25,072 nt of DNA, taken from assembly GCA_045540695.1 (NCBI GenBank), contig JAZQHR010000094.1:1-25072 (forward strand), given 5' to 3'. This DNA comes from JAZQHR01 sp045540695 (lineage in GTDB: Bacteria > Bacillota > Clostridia > UMGS1810). The position numbers and the translations under genes are program-made. Under the pieces are notes generated by a model. It was not told the origin of the DNA, did not search any database, and saw nothing but the letters and a program-made list of their open reading frames with translations. Shown piece by piece: positions 14,832-22,818 of the stretch. Every line of letters begins with the position of its first letter. The stretch's first letter is position 1.

Positions 14832-14872
14832 TAAAAAATAAAGCTCCAAAACTATTTAAAGTATGGAGCTTT
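14832..14872 (-). terminator. Rho-independent terminator after rhaB
   Basis: Minus strand AAAGCTCCA (14864-14872) pairs with TGGAGCTTT (14840-14848), followed by ATTTTTTAT. It lies 10 bases past the rhaB stop codon. Confidence 0.9.
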
Positions 14873-14881
14873 ATATACAAA

Positions 14882-16345
14882 TTATTTAATTATATCAACG
14901 TATTTTTTGAATGCTTCTTTCCATGCTTCAGTATCGCAAGGTGTATATTCTTTAACATTAGCAGATTCTTTTATAATCTTTCTTGCTTCTTTTATATCTT
15001 TTATTTCACCAAGTGAGATAAACTGAACTGCGATATTTCCAAGAGCAGTAGCTTCAATTGGACCGGCAGTAACTAAAACATCACAAGCATTAGCTGTCAT
15101 CTGACACAAGAATGGGTCTTTTGTACCGCCACCAACTATATGAATAGATTTAAAATCTTTGTTGGCTATCTTCTTAAGATTTGTAAATGCAAGACAATAT
15201 TTAAGTGCAAGACTTTCGTATATACATCTTACTATCTCACCCACTGTCTGAGGAACATACTGATTTGTTCTCTCGCAATATTCCTGTATTCTTTTTGGAA
15301 GATTACCAGGCTTACCAAATTCGTGATAGTCAGGGTCAATAAAGCATTTAAATGGCTCGCATTTTCTTGCAGCCTGTTCTAGGTCATTAAAGCTTAACTC
15401 CTGTCCCTGTTTCGCCCATGCTCTTCTAGACTCCTGGATAAGCCACAATCCCATAATGTTTGTCAGGAATTTTATATTGTATCCATACGCACCTTCATTA
15501 GCATAGTTTGAACTAAATGTTTCATCAGTTATAACCGGATCTTTAAGCTCTGTACCGAAAAGTGACCATGTGCCGCAGCTAATGTATACAAAATCATCTT
15601 CTAATGATGGAACAGATACAACAGCTGAAGCAGTGTCATGCTCTCCAACTGCAACTACGTTTACAGGCTCAATACCAAGCTCTTCGCAAATATCATCTGT
15701 AAGCTGACCAACTATATCGCCGGTTTTGATAATATCACAGAATATATCTTTTGGAATATCAAACTTTTCTGCAAGTTCAAAATCCCAAGTCTTATCATAA
15801 GGATTTATAAGCTGAGATGTAGAAGCAATTGTATACTCACTCTTTTTAACGCCTGTAAGGAAATAGTTTAACAAGTCAGGCATAAATAAAAACTTGTCAG
15901 TTTTATTTATCATATCCCTTTTATATTTAACAAGGTAGTATAACTGGAACAATGTATTGAAATTCATCATCTGAATACCGGTTCTTTTATATATCTCTTC
16001 CACACAAAGAACCTCGCCGGCTTCGTCAATCATAGTATCAGTTCTTGAATCTCTATATGTAACAGGATTTCCTATAAGGTCGCCATTTTCATCAATCAAA
16101 CCAAAGTCAACGCCCCATGTATCAATACCGATACTGTCAAATCCACCTGCAAGTTTTGCCTTTGTAATACCCTGTTTGATTTGGTCAAACAAATATAATA
16201 CATCCCAGTATAATGTTCCTCTAACATTAACACCGTTATTTGCAAATCTGTGTATTTCTTCCATTTCAATTTTCCCGTTATCAAACGTAGCAAGTATTCC
16301 TCTTCCGCTTGATGCACCCAAGTCAAATGCAAGAACTTTTTTCAT
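14882..16345 (-). CDS. rhaB: Rhamnulokinase
   Basis: Phosphorylates L-rhamnulose to L-rhamnulose 1-phosphate. A FGGY-family kinase of 487 residues: phosphate-binding 'DLGASSGR' at 8-15, substrate motif 'GIDTWGVDFG' at 73-82, 'YRDSRT' at 97-102, catalytic D237 ('GEHDTAS'), the same number as in E. coli RhaB, and 'GGGTKDPFL' in the second actin-like domain. A strong GGAGGGT site precedes the ATG, and the gene has its own promoter and terminator, so it is monocistronic here. Isomerase, aldolase and transport genes of the pathway are absent from the window. Rhamnose use fits growth on pectin or other plant glycans. Confidence 0.93.
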   Translation of the reverse strand: MKKVLAFDLGASSGRGILATFDNGKIEMEEIHRFANNGVNVRGTLYWDVLYLFDQIKQGITKAKLAGGFDSIGIDTWGVDFGLIDENGDLIGNPVTYRDSRTDTMIDEAGEVLCVEEIYKRTGIQMMNFNTLFQLYYLVKYKRDMINKTDKFLFMPDLLNYFLTGVKKSEYTIASTSQLINPYDKTWDFELAEKFDIPKDIFCDIIKTGDIVGQLTDDICEELGIEPVNVVAVGEHDTASAVVSVPSLEDDFVYISCGTWSLFGTELKDPVITDETFSSNYANEGAYGYNIKFLTNIMGLWLIQESRRAWAKQGQELSFNDLEQAARKCEPFKCFIDPDYHEFGKPGNLPKRIQEYCERTNQYVPQTVGEIVRCIYESLALKYCLAFTNLKKIANKDFKSIHIVGGGTKDPFLCQMTANACDVLVTAGPIEATALGNIAVQFISLGEIKDIKEARKIIKESANVKEYTPCDTEAWKEAFKKYVDIIK

Positions 16346-16384
16346 AATAAGTACCCTCCGTTACAAAAATGAAGTCTTTTATCT

Positions 16385-16413
16385 ATTATATATCAAAAAT
16401 TCAATATTGTAAA
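16385..16413 (-). promoter_or_regulatory. Sigma-A promoter of rhaB
   Basis: Minus strand TTTACA (16408-16413) and TATAAT (16385-16390) with a 17-bp spacer, 40 bp upstream of the rhaB start. No obvious catabolite (cre) site was recognised by eye. Confidence 0.75.
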
Positions 16414-16420
16414 TAACATT

Positions 16421-16726
16421 TTATGCACCTTTTAGATTAATTTTGTGAGGAATGATTTTAATATAGTCATTTATCACTTCTTCCATTATAAGCGGTGTAA
16501 CATTGTTTTCTGCTAATGTTAACGCAAGTTTTCTTATAGAATCTTCCGAATACATAATATTTCTCACTTGCTTTATCTCGAGTATATCTCCCGATTTTTT
16601 TACAATCTCTATGCCGTAGCTGTGAAAAAATAAGCTTGATTTTGGTATTTCTATCTGTGATTCCAAAATAAAATATTCAAGCGAAAAATCATCTAATATT
16701 TTTTCTTTTAAAAATGTTTTTTTCAT
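16421..16726 (-). CDS. Small DUF6514-like protein (101 aa)
   Basis: A 101-residue soluble protein resembling the DUF6514 family of small clostridial proteins of unknown function. It shows 'LEYFILESQ' then 'HSYGIEIVKKSGD' (the usual central 'YGI.I' strand), then a helix 'DSIRKLALTLAENNVTPLIMEEVINDYI' matching the family's C-terminal 'VTP..L..VV.D' pattern. There are no membrane segments or catalytic residues. The start is supported by AAAGGAG, and the gene has its own promoter. It stands between rhaB and the YtvI-like gene on the same strand with no shared operon. The family assignment is from memory of the pattern and moderately sure. Confidence 0.75.
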   Translation of the reverse strand: MKKTFLKEKILDDFSLEYFILESQIEIPKSSLFFHSYGIEIVKKSGDILEIKQVRNIMYSEDSIRKLALTLAENNVTPLIMEEVINDYIKIIPHKINLKGA

Positions 16727-16745
16727 TACTAACTCCTTTATATTG

Positions 16746-16774
16746 TTTATAGTAACATTATACTATTGAAACAA
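16746..16774 (-). promoter_or_regulatory. Sigma-A promoter of the DUF6514-like gene
   Basis: Minus strand TTGTTT (16769-16774) and TATAAA (16746-16751) with a 17-bp spacer, 19 bp upstream of the start codon. A TATAAT-like element inside the spacer is badly spaced. Confidence 0.55.
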
Positions 16775-16801
16775 GCTTACATCCAGATAAATATTTCGCA
16801 T

Positions 16802-16860
16802 AAAAAAACAAGCTTCGATATATTTTTATTAAACAGATACAAAAACACATCGAAAGCTTG
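16802..16860 (-). terminator. Rho-independent terminator of the apgM-ytvI operon
   Basis: Minus strand CAAGCTTTCGAT (16849-16860) pairs with ATCGAAGCTTG (16809-16819) with one bulged base and a ~29-base loop, followed by seven T residues (16802-16808). Confidence 0.85.
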
Positions 16861-16900
16861 GATATTAAATATTAAATTGTAAAATCATGTAGAAATGTTT

Positions 16901-18001
16901 TTACGAGGAAGCAGTAGCATCATCAGTTTGTTCTTCTTTGATTTGTCTAGAGGCTTTAACAAGCGATATAACCAAAATTGCAATAATAGGTCCTATAATC
17001 ATGCCCATAACGCCTACAAGCTTGTATCCTGTATACATAGTAAGAAGTGTTGCAAGCGGATGAAGTCCAATCTGTGAACCAACTATTTTAGGTTCTATAA
17101 GTTGTCTGGTTAAAAGAACCACAAGATATATAATAATAAGTCCAACTGCAAGCTTATAATTTGTCTGAATAACAGACACTATTGCCCAGGGCCACAAAAC
17201 AGTACCTGTACCAAGTATTGGAATAACATCAATAAGCGCAATCAAAAATGCAAACAATACGGCAGTTTTTATTTCTAATATGCTAAAACCGATAAATAAA
17301 ATTGTAAATACAATAGTCATTATAATAAGCTGTGCTCTTATGTATCCACCACAAGCAAGCTTTAAAGACTTTATAAATGCATACCAATGCATTTTCACCT
17401 TATCAGGCATATTACTTCTGATATACTTTGATATCTTATTTTTATCATAGCATATAAAATAAATTGATAATAAAAGTATAATAGATGAAATAAAGATGTT
17501 TGGTAGCTTAACAGCAATGTTTTTTGCAAATGTAATAGTTGCCTTTGTAGCAGGCTGTAGTATTTGCATTATATTATCTTTTAAATTTGTTTCAATTTCA
17601 GCTATAAAATCCTTTACATCGAGAGGCAAATTAAAATACAATTTATTTATCTCATTTATCCAACCTGGAAAATCATAATCAGTATAAAGCATTTGCGGAA
17701 GTTTGTCAGCAAAAGATTGAATAGCAAAAACTCCCTGATAAACCACCGTAAAAATCAAAAGCGCCAAAAGAGCTATTACTACTATCATAGTAAGAATAGT
17801 AGCGAATGCTCGTGGAAATTTAAGCTTTTTTTCAAGAAATGTCACTATAGGTGATATTACAACCGCAATTATCGAAGCAATTATAAAGGGTAATAATATT
17901 TCAAGTGCTTTAGGAAGTATGAATATTAGTATTATTATCGCAATTGCAGCACATACCAATGTAATGATATTTCTTATTTGTTTGTCTGAAAAGCCAGTCA
18001 T
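16901..18001 (-). CDS. ytvI: AI-2E family (YtvI-like) membrane permease
   Basis: A 366-residue polytopic membrane protein of the AI-2E/PerM transporter superfamily. It has several hydrophobic helices in the N-terminal ~95 residues, a soluble segment of ~65 residues (~96-160), then five or so helices to ~350. The family core is visible: 'LIDVIPILGTGTVLWPWA' and 'RQLIEPKIVGSQIGLHPL'. Length and core best match YtvI, annotated in Bacillus and clostridia as a sporulation integral membrane protein of unsettled function; its transport substrate is unknown. A GAGGTG site precedes the ATG. It follows apgM by 18 bases and shares its terminator. The C-terminal tail is short and acidic. Confidence 0.85.
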   Translation of the reverse strand: MTGFSDKQIRNIITLVCAAIAIIILIFILPKALEILLPFIIASIIAVVISPIVTFLEKKLKFPRAFATILTMIVVIALLALLIFTVVYQGVFAIQSFADKLPQMLYTDYDFPGWINEINKLYFNLPLDVKDFIAEIETNLKDNIMQILQPATKATITFAKNIAVKLPNIFISSIILLLSIYFICYDKNKISKYIRSNMPDKVKMHWYAFIKSLKLACGGYIRAQLIIMTIVFTILFIGFSILEIKTAVLFAFLIALIDVIPILGTGTVLWPWAIVSVIQTNYKLAVGLIIIYLVVLLTRQLIEPKIVGSQIGLHPLATLLTMYTGYKLVGVMGMIIGPIIAILVISLVKASRQIKEEQTDDATASS

Positions 18002-18019
18002 TAGCTCACCTCACATTGG

Positions 18020-19228
18020 TTAATTTAAAAATTTATCCATAAGAGTATAACCTTTAGTTATTACATTACCACTCTTTTTCGCATTATCTTCTGTATAACA
18101 ATCATATACATTATTTTTAATATTTGTACTGTCAAATATAATATACGGAACAGCATCTCTTGTATGTGTACGAAGTACAAGCGGTGTCGGATGGTCCGGA
18201 AGAACTAATATCTTATAATCCTCTCCCATTTTATCTAATTCTGATTTAATATATCCAACTACTTTTTCGTCAATAAGCTCAATTGATTTAACCTTGTTTT
18301 CAATCTCATGTCTATGACCGCATTCATCAGGTGCTTCCATGTGAATATATACAAAGTCGCTACCATTTTTAAGTGCTTCGATAGCTGCTTTTGCTTTGCC
18401 TTCGAAATTTGTATGTACATTTCCTGTAACTCCATCTACATCGATAGATTCCATATCGGCACAAATTGCTATACCTTTTATAAGATCAACAGCTGATATT
18501 ACACTTCCCTTTATACCAAATTTTTCTTCAAAGCTTGAAAGCATCGGCTTTCTGCCCTCACCCCAAATCCATATTGAATTTGCAGGTTTAAGACCGCGTT
18601 TTATTCTGTCAATATTTACTGGATGGTCTTTTAATATATCGTAGCTTTTACGCATCATATCGGCTATTTTTTCAGCTCCATCGCCTTTTGGCATATACTC
18701 TCCTACTTTTCTTTCAAGTATATCGTGAGGAGGTGTCAAAACAACATTATCAGACCCCTTATGCCATACAAGAGCATGACGATAACTTACTCCACCATAA
18801 AACTTTAATATTTCATCACCAAATGCTTCGTCGATAGCTTTTATAAGCTCCCTCGATTCTGCAGTAGTTATTTCATCTGCACTATGGTCGATAATAGTTT
18901 TCTCATCGTAATTTTCCTCGTCTGTAACGGTTACAACATTACATCTGAATACTATGTCATCGTCAAGAATATTTATGCCCATACTTACTGCTTCAAGCGG
19001 TGAACGGCCTGAATAATATTTAAGCGGGTCGTATCCCATTGCTGCAAGATTGGCAACATCACTTCCCGGACTTAATTCTTCAGGAACAGTATGTACAAGT
19101 CCTATCTCACCGTTTTCACACAAAAAATCTATATTAGGCTTATGTGCACATTCCAGTGGTGTTTTATTACCAAGTTCTTCCACCTTATAATCTGCCATAC
19201 CATCTCCAAGAACAACTATATATTTCAT
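18020..19228 (-). CDS. apgM: 2,3-bisphosphoglycerate-independent phosphoglycerate mutase, ApgM type (or homoserine kinase paralogue)
   Basis: An alkaline-phosphatase-superfamily enzyme of 402 residues, predicted to interconvert 3- and 2-phosphoglycerate. Metal and nucleophile motifs are present: D9 ('GDGMAD'), nucleophile S56 ('SPGSDVANL'), 'GRSPLEA', then in the C-terminal half 'HMEAPDECGHR', 'LPDHPTP' and 'HTRDAVP'. This is the archaeal-type family, unrelated to GpmI in length. A sister clade with the same motifs has been proposed to act as homoserine kinase, usually near threonine genes; none are near here, and sequence reading alone does not separate the two. AAGGAG supports the ATG. It leads the two-gene operon with ytvI and is divergent from galE. 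Confidence 0.85.
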   Translation of the reverse strand: MKYIVVLGDGMADYKVEELGNKTPLECAHKPNIDFLCENGEIGLVHTVPEELSPGSDVANLAAMGYDPLKYYSGRSPLEAVSMGINILDDDIVFRCNVVTVTDEENYDEKTIIDHSADEITTAESRELIKAIDEAFGDEILKFYGGVSYRHALVWHKGSDNVVLTPPHDILERKVGEYMPKGDGAEKIADMMRKSYDILKDHPVNIDRIKRGLKPANSIWIWGEGRKPMLSSFEEKFGIKGSVISAVDLIKGIAICADMESIDVDGVTGNVHTNFEGKAKAAIEALKNGSDFVYIHMEAPDECGHRHEIENKVKSIELIDEKVVGYIKSELDKMGEDYKILVLPDHPTPLVLRTHTRDAVPYIIFDSTNIKNNVYDCYTEDNAKKSGNVITKGYTLMDKFLN

Positions 19229-19334
19229 AATATTATTTCTCCTTATTTCAATATTAACTTATATTAATTATGCATCAAAATCTAATAAAAATCTACCCTT
19301 TTTTGAAAAAAAGTAATAATTTTTCAAAAATATA

Positions 19335-19363
19335 TGTACATAATCCAAAAAACGTGATAAAAT
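19335..19363 (+). promoter_or_regulatory. Extended -10 promoter of galE
   Basis: TGTACA (19335-19340) and TAAAAT (19358-19363) with a 17-bp spacer and a TGn extension just before the -10 box, 33 bp upstream of the galE start. The 168-bp divergent region also serves apgM, whose promoter is not clear by eye. Confidence 0.55.
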
Positions 19364-19396
19364 ATATTAATAAAATTACTAATAAGGGGTGTTTTT

Positions 19397-20401
19397 ATGA
19401 TACTTGTAACAGGCGGTGCAGGTTTTATAGGAAGTCATACTTGCGTTGAACTATTAGACGCAGGCTACGACATTGCTATAATTGATAATTTTTCCAATTC
19501 AAAACCTGAATCTCTAAACAGAATAAGAAAAATTACAGGTAAAGATTTTAAATTTTATGAAGCTGATCTTCTTGACAGAGAAGCGGTAGAAAAGATTTTC
19601 GATGAAAATGATATCGAGGCAGTAATTCACTTTGCCGGTCTTAAAGCAGTTGGTGAATCTGTAAGTATTCCGATAAGATATTATCACAATAACATCACAA
19701 GCACTCTTATACTTTGTGACGTTATGAAAGAACATGGCGTTAAGAAAATAGTATTTAGCTCTTCTGCTACTGTATATGGCAACCCTCATACAGTACCTAT
19801 AAAAGAGGACTTCCCGCTATCTACTACAAATCCTTACGGAAGCACAAAGCTAATGATAGAAAATATCCTAAGAGATTTATACATATCAGATAATGAATGG
19901 AGTATTGCTCTTCTTAGATATTTCAACCCTATCGGTGCTCATAAAAGTGGCCTTATAGGTGAAGACCCTAACGGTATTCCAAATAACCTTGTTCCGTACG
20001 TAGCTCAGGTAGCACTTGGAAAGCTTGAAAAATTGAGCGTATTTGGTGATGACTACCCAACAAAAGATGGTACAGGCGTTAGAGATTTTATCCACGTTGT
20101 TGACCTTAGCCTTGGTCATCTAAAGGCACTTGAAAAAGTAATGTCTACAACAGGTGTTGATGCATATAACCTTGGTACAGGAAATGGCTACAGCGTTTTG
20201 GAAATAGTAAAAGCTTACGAAAAAGCCAGTGGTCAGAAAGTAAACTATGTTATCGCACCAAGACGTCCTGGTGATATTGCTGAATGTTATGCAGACCCTG
20301 CTAAATCTAAAAAAGAACTTGGTTGGGAAGCTACAATGGGTGTTGAAGAGATGTGTGCTGATTCATGGAACTTTACTAAGAACAATCCAAACGGACTATA
20401 A
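19397..20401 (+). CDS. galE: UDP-glucose 4-epimerase
   Basis: Interconverts UDP-glucose and UDP-galactose, needed for galactose use and for galactose-containing envelope polymers. An extended short-chain dehydrogenase of 334 residues: NAD-binding 'TGGAGFIGS' at 5-13, catalytic S123 ('SSSATVYG') and Y147-x3-K151 ('YGSTK'), and the GalE-typical 'RYFNPIGAH' in the C-terminal substrate domain followed by 'RDFIHVVDL'. An AAGGGG site precedes the ATG. It is the only host gene on the plus strand in the window and is monocistronic, ending in a strong terminator. It could also act on UDP-GlcNAc, which sequence alone cannot exclude. Confidence 0.95.
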   Translation: MILVTGGAGFIGSHTCVELLDAGYDIAIIDNFSNSKPESLNRIRKITGKDFKFYEADLLDREAVEKIFDENDIEAVIHFAGLKAVGESVSIPIRYYHNNITSTLILCDVMKEHGVKKIVFSSSATVYGNPHTVPIKEDFPLSTTNPYGSTKLMIENILRDLYISDNEWSIALLRYFNPIGAHKSGLIGEDPNGIPNNLVPYVAQVALGKLEKLSVFGDDYPTKDGTGVRDFIHVVDLSLGHLKALEKVMSTTGVDAYNLGTGNGYSVLEIVKAYEKASGQKVNYVIAPRRPGDIAECYADPAKSKKELGWEATMGVEEMCADSWNFTKNNPNGL

Positions 20402-20414
20402 TTTTTAAAAATAT

Positions 20415-20449
20415 ATCCCACAATACATTAAGTGTTGTGGGATTTTTTT
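20415..20449 (+). terminator. Rho-independent terminator after galE
   Basis: ATCCCACAA (20415-20423) pairs with TTGTGGGAT (20435-20443), followed by six or more T residues, 14 bases after the galE stop. Confidence 0.93.
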
Positions 20450-20504
20450 ATGTGAAAATTGAATTTTTTGCATTTTAATAATTCATTTAGTAAATGTATA
20501 TAAA

Positions 20505-20537
20505 TATAGCGCATTGAACGATTTTCAATGCGCTATA
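20505..20537 (-). terminator. Perfect 14-bp hairpin downstream of the metallophosphoesterase gene
   Basis: TATAGCGCATTGAA (20505-20518) and TTCAATGCGCTATA (20524-20537) form a perfect 14-bp stem with a 5-base loop, 25 bases past the stop of the minus-strand gene. The T run after it on the minus strand is interrupted (ATATTTATATAC), so it may terminate weakly or protect the 3' end of the transcript. Confidence 0.7.
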
Positions 20538-20562
20538 CATAAAAAATAGGGTGGAAAGTAGA

Positions 20563-22803
20563 TTATTCTACTAAATCTGAAATATTCGGAATATTTTCTC
20601 TATCGCTGTTTGAAAGCGGTATCATATCTAATAGGTTTGACCACAAATATACTCTTACATAAGTTCCGCTAATGGCATCGGTACCTGTATATGTCTGAAG
20701 GTCAAGGTTTTCATTAAATGCCATATCGTAATCTACCGGAGTTGCAGCGATTAACTTATCGTTTATATCATAAGTAGCAATGATTAGTTTTGCTTTAGTT
20801 GTATCAGCAAGTATGTTTTTAATAGAAAGAGAAAGAATATTTTCGTCATCCATAGTTGGAGTAACTTCCACTAACTCCTCAGTTGTTCTTGCCACTACCC
20901 TATTTGCGCTAACAGTGTTGCTGCCTACTTTTACTAAAAATACATCATTAGCAGATACATCGTCAGCTTTGAATTTAAAGTTATATGTTCCGTCAGATGC
21001 GATAGTACATTCACCAATGTATTTTGTATTTTCAAAATCATTAAACGAAGTATTTGGCGCCAACACTATTGTAGCTTTTTCGCCTGCATGGGTTTCACCT
21101 GCATTACCCGAAATATTCACTACCTTACCATAGTATTTAACTATGGTATTTCCTGCTACTATGGTAGAATTATCCTCATCTTCATCATCTTGTGCAGAAA
21201 CGATATAACGTGCAACAGTATTAGCATATGAATTGTCTTCAGTTTTAACTATTTTTGCTTTTACACTTTTATTTGCAGTTACAACAGTATAAGTATTACC
21301 TTCTGCAAGTTCCGTGCCAGACAAATCATACCACTTTACAGTATAACCTTCAGGAACATCCTCACCGTTAAGCTTTGCTGTAAGAACAGTACCTTCGTTT
21401 ATTACGCCTTCTTCATCGCTTGAAGAAATGGTAAACTCACCTTCAAACGCTTCTTCGTCACTTGCTACTTTAAGAATATTTTCGCCACGAGGAATCCATT
21501 TGTTTTCCGAAAAATCTCTTGATTTTATTAAAATAACATCATCATATACTTCTACAACTCTTCCCTCAGCAACAGTCCGTCCAGAACCCGAAGGATTAAT
21601 TGTATCTTTCATAGAAGCGGTATCTATAAAGTTGTTTCCGCTTTCAGGGTCATCTATAAGAGTTGTTAAATAGTCTGAATTAAGATCCATATGGACATGG
21701 CTTGTTATAACAGTCACAGACGGATGTCTTTCAAGTATATCGTCGATATTAAAAGGCTCAGAACCCGTTGTATCCACAGATAACTTACCTGCATACGGCA
21801 TATGTGTAAACAAAAATGTTGGCTGACCGCTTTTCTCATACATACTAATTTTTTCTTCAAGCCATGCCTTACGCGCATCTGTTAACTGTACACCTCTGTT
21901 ATAGTAAGGTGTCGCAAAGAAAATATAGTGATGTCCGCCAATAGTAGTTTCGTATGACCAAGGGTCGTCGTGTTCGAATGTCAATCCAAAATCTTTTTCC
22001 AGCTTTTCAAATCTGTAAGCCATAGCCTTTTCACATTCCTGGTATGTGCTTGTTCCGTTTGAATATGTAAGTGTATCGTGATTTCCGTTTGCATAATATA
22101 CAGGAAAATCTACGTTGTACTCTTCGAAGAATTGTTCTGCCATAGCATATTCATAATTTTTTGCAGTATCAGCAATATCGCCGTTTATTATCATACCTTT
22201 AAATTTATTGCCATAAATGTCAGAAACCGCTACAGCACCCTGAACAGCTTTTCTTGTAACTGAAGTTGGAAGAGCAGACTGTTTTCTGAAATGTATATCC
22301 GAACCCCAAATCATAGAATATTTAAGGTCGCCCGATGTAAGATTAAGTCTTTTTTCTCCGGGTATTTCTACGCTTAATTTCCTTGTTGCATCAGCGGTAA
22401 CAACATCTGCTATAAGGTGTGTAGCATCGTTTGGAATAGCAAGGCTTCCTGAAAGTACGCAGGTAAATGTTTCGCCTATATATTTAAGCTTTGTATCTTT
22501 ACCGGTTTCGCTTTTACCAGTGGTTGGGCCAGCTACTGTATAATATTTAAGATTGTAATAGTCATCTAAAATCTCAGCAGAATTTTTACCCCAATAAATA
22601 TTGATGTTTGTAATAGCAGACTGAAGCTCACTGGTAACTCCTGTAATAGTTATAGTACCGTCTGCAGTGCCTTTAGTGTCGTTTTCAAATGTGTATGTAA
22701 GTTCCAATCCATCCAGTGAGGTAGCGGATACAGTTATACAAGAAAACATTGATATTATCATTGTAAGTGCGATTATGCACGAAATAATTTTATTCATTTT
22801 CAT
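20563..22803 (-). CDS. Secreted calcineurin-like metallophosphoesterase, multidomain
   Basis: Predicted extracellular phosphoesterase of 746 residues; substrate unknown. A signal peptide (1-~27) is followed by an N-terminal β-rich domain (~30-155), then a metallophosphoesterase domain (~160-430) with metal ligands D169-x-H171, D209 ('NGDIAD'), N241-H242-D243, H334, and H369-x-H371. After it come an Ig-like domain (~455-540, with 'YTVKWYD'), a further β domain (~550-640, 'NISGNAGETHAGEK'), and a C-terminal module (~645-740) with 'YVRVYLWSNLLDMIPL', a pattern seen at the ends of secreted clostridial glycan-degrading enzymes. No sortase or SLH anchor is seen, so it is likely released. AAGGGGAGGGG supports the ATG. 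It starts 15 bases after the upstream secreted protein, forming an operon. Confidence 0.88.
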   Translation of the reverse strand: MKMNKIISCIIALTMIISMFSCITVSATSLDGLELTYTFENDTKGTADGTITITGVTSELQSAITNINIYWGKNSAEILDDYYNLKYYTVAGPTTGKSETGKDTKLKYIGETFTCVLSGSLAIPNDATHLIADVVTADATRKLSVEIPGEKRLNLTSGDLKYSMIWGSDIHFRKQSALPTSVTRKAVQGAVAVSDIYGNKFKGMIINGDIADTAKNYEYAMAEQFFEEYNVDFPVYYANGNHDTLTYSNGTSTYQECEKAMAYRFEKLEKDFGLTFEHDDPWSYETTIGGHHYIFFATPYYNRGVQLTDARKAWLEEKISMYEKSGQPTFLFTHMPYAGKLSVDTTGSEPFNIDDILERHPSVTVITSHVHMDLNSDYLTTLIDDPESGNNFIDTASMKDTINPSGSGRTVAEGRVVEVYDDVILIKSRDFSENKWIPRGENILKVASDEEAFEGEFTISSSDEEGVINEGTVLTAKLNGEDVPEGYTVKWYDLSGTELAEGNTYTVVTANKSVKAKIVKTEDNSYANTVARYIVSAQDDEDEDNSTIVAGNTIVKYYGKVVNISGNAGETHAGEKATIVLAPNTSFNDFENTKYIGECTIASDGTYNFKFKADDVSANDVFLVKVGSNTVSANRVVARTTEELVEVTPTMDDENILSLSIKNILADTTKAKLIIATYDINDKLIAATPVDYDMAFNENLDLQTYTGTDAISGTYVRVYLWSNLLDMIPLSNSDRENIPNISDLVE

Positions 22804-22818
22804 TTATATCCCCTCCCC

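Noticed and set aside
16727..16900. Possible small RNA between the DUF6514-like gene and ytvI
   Set aside because: The hairpin and T run are fully explained as the terminator of the apgM-ytvI operon, and the upstream boxes as the promoter of the DUF6514-like gene.
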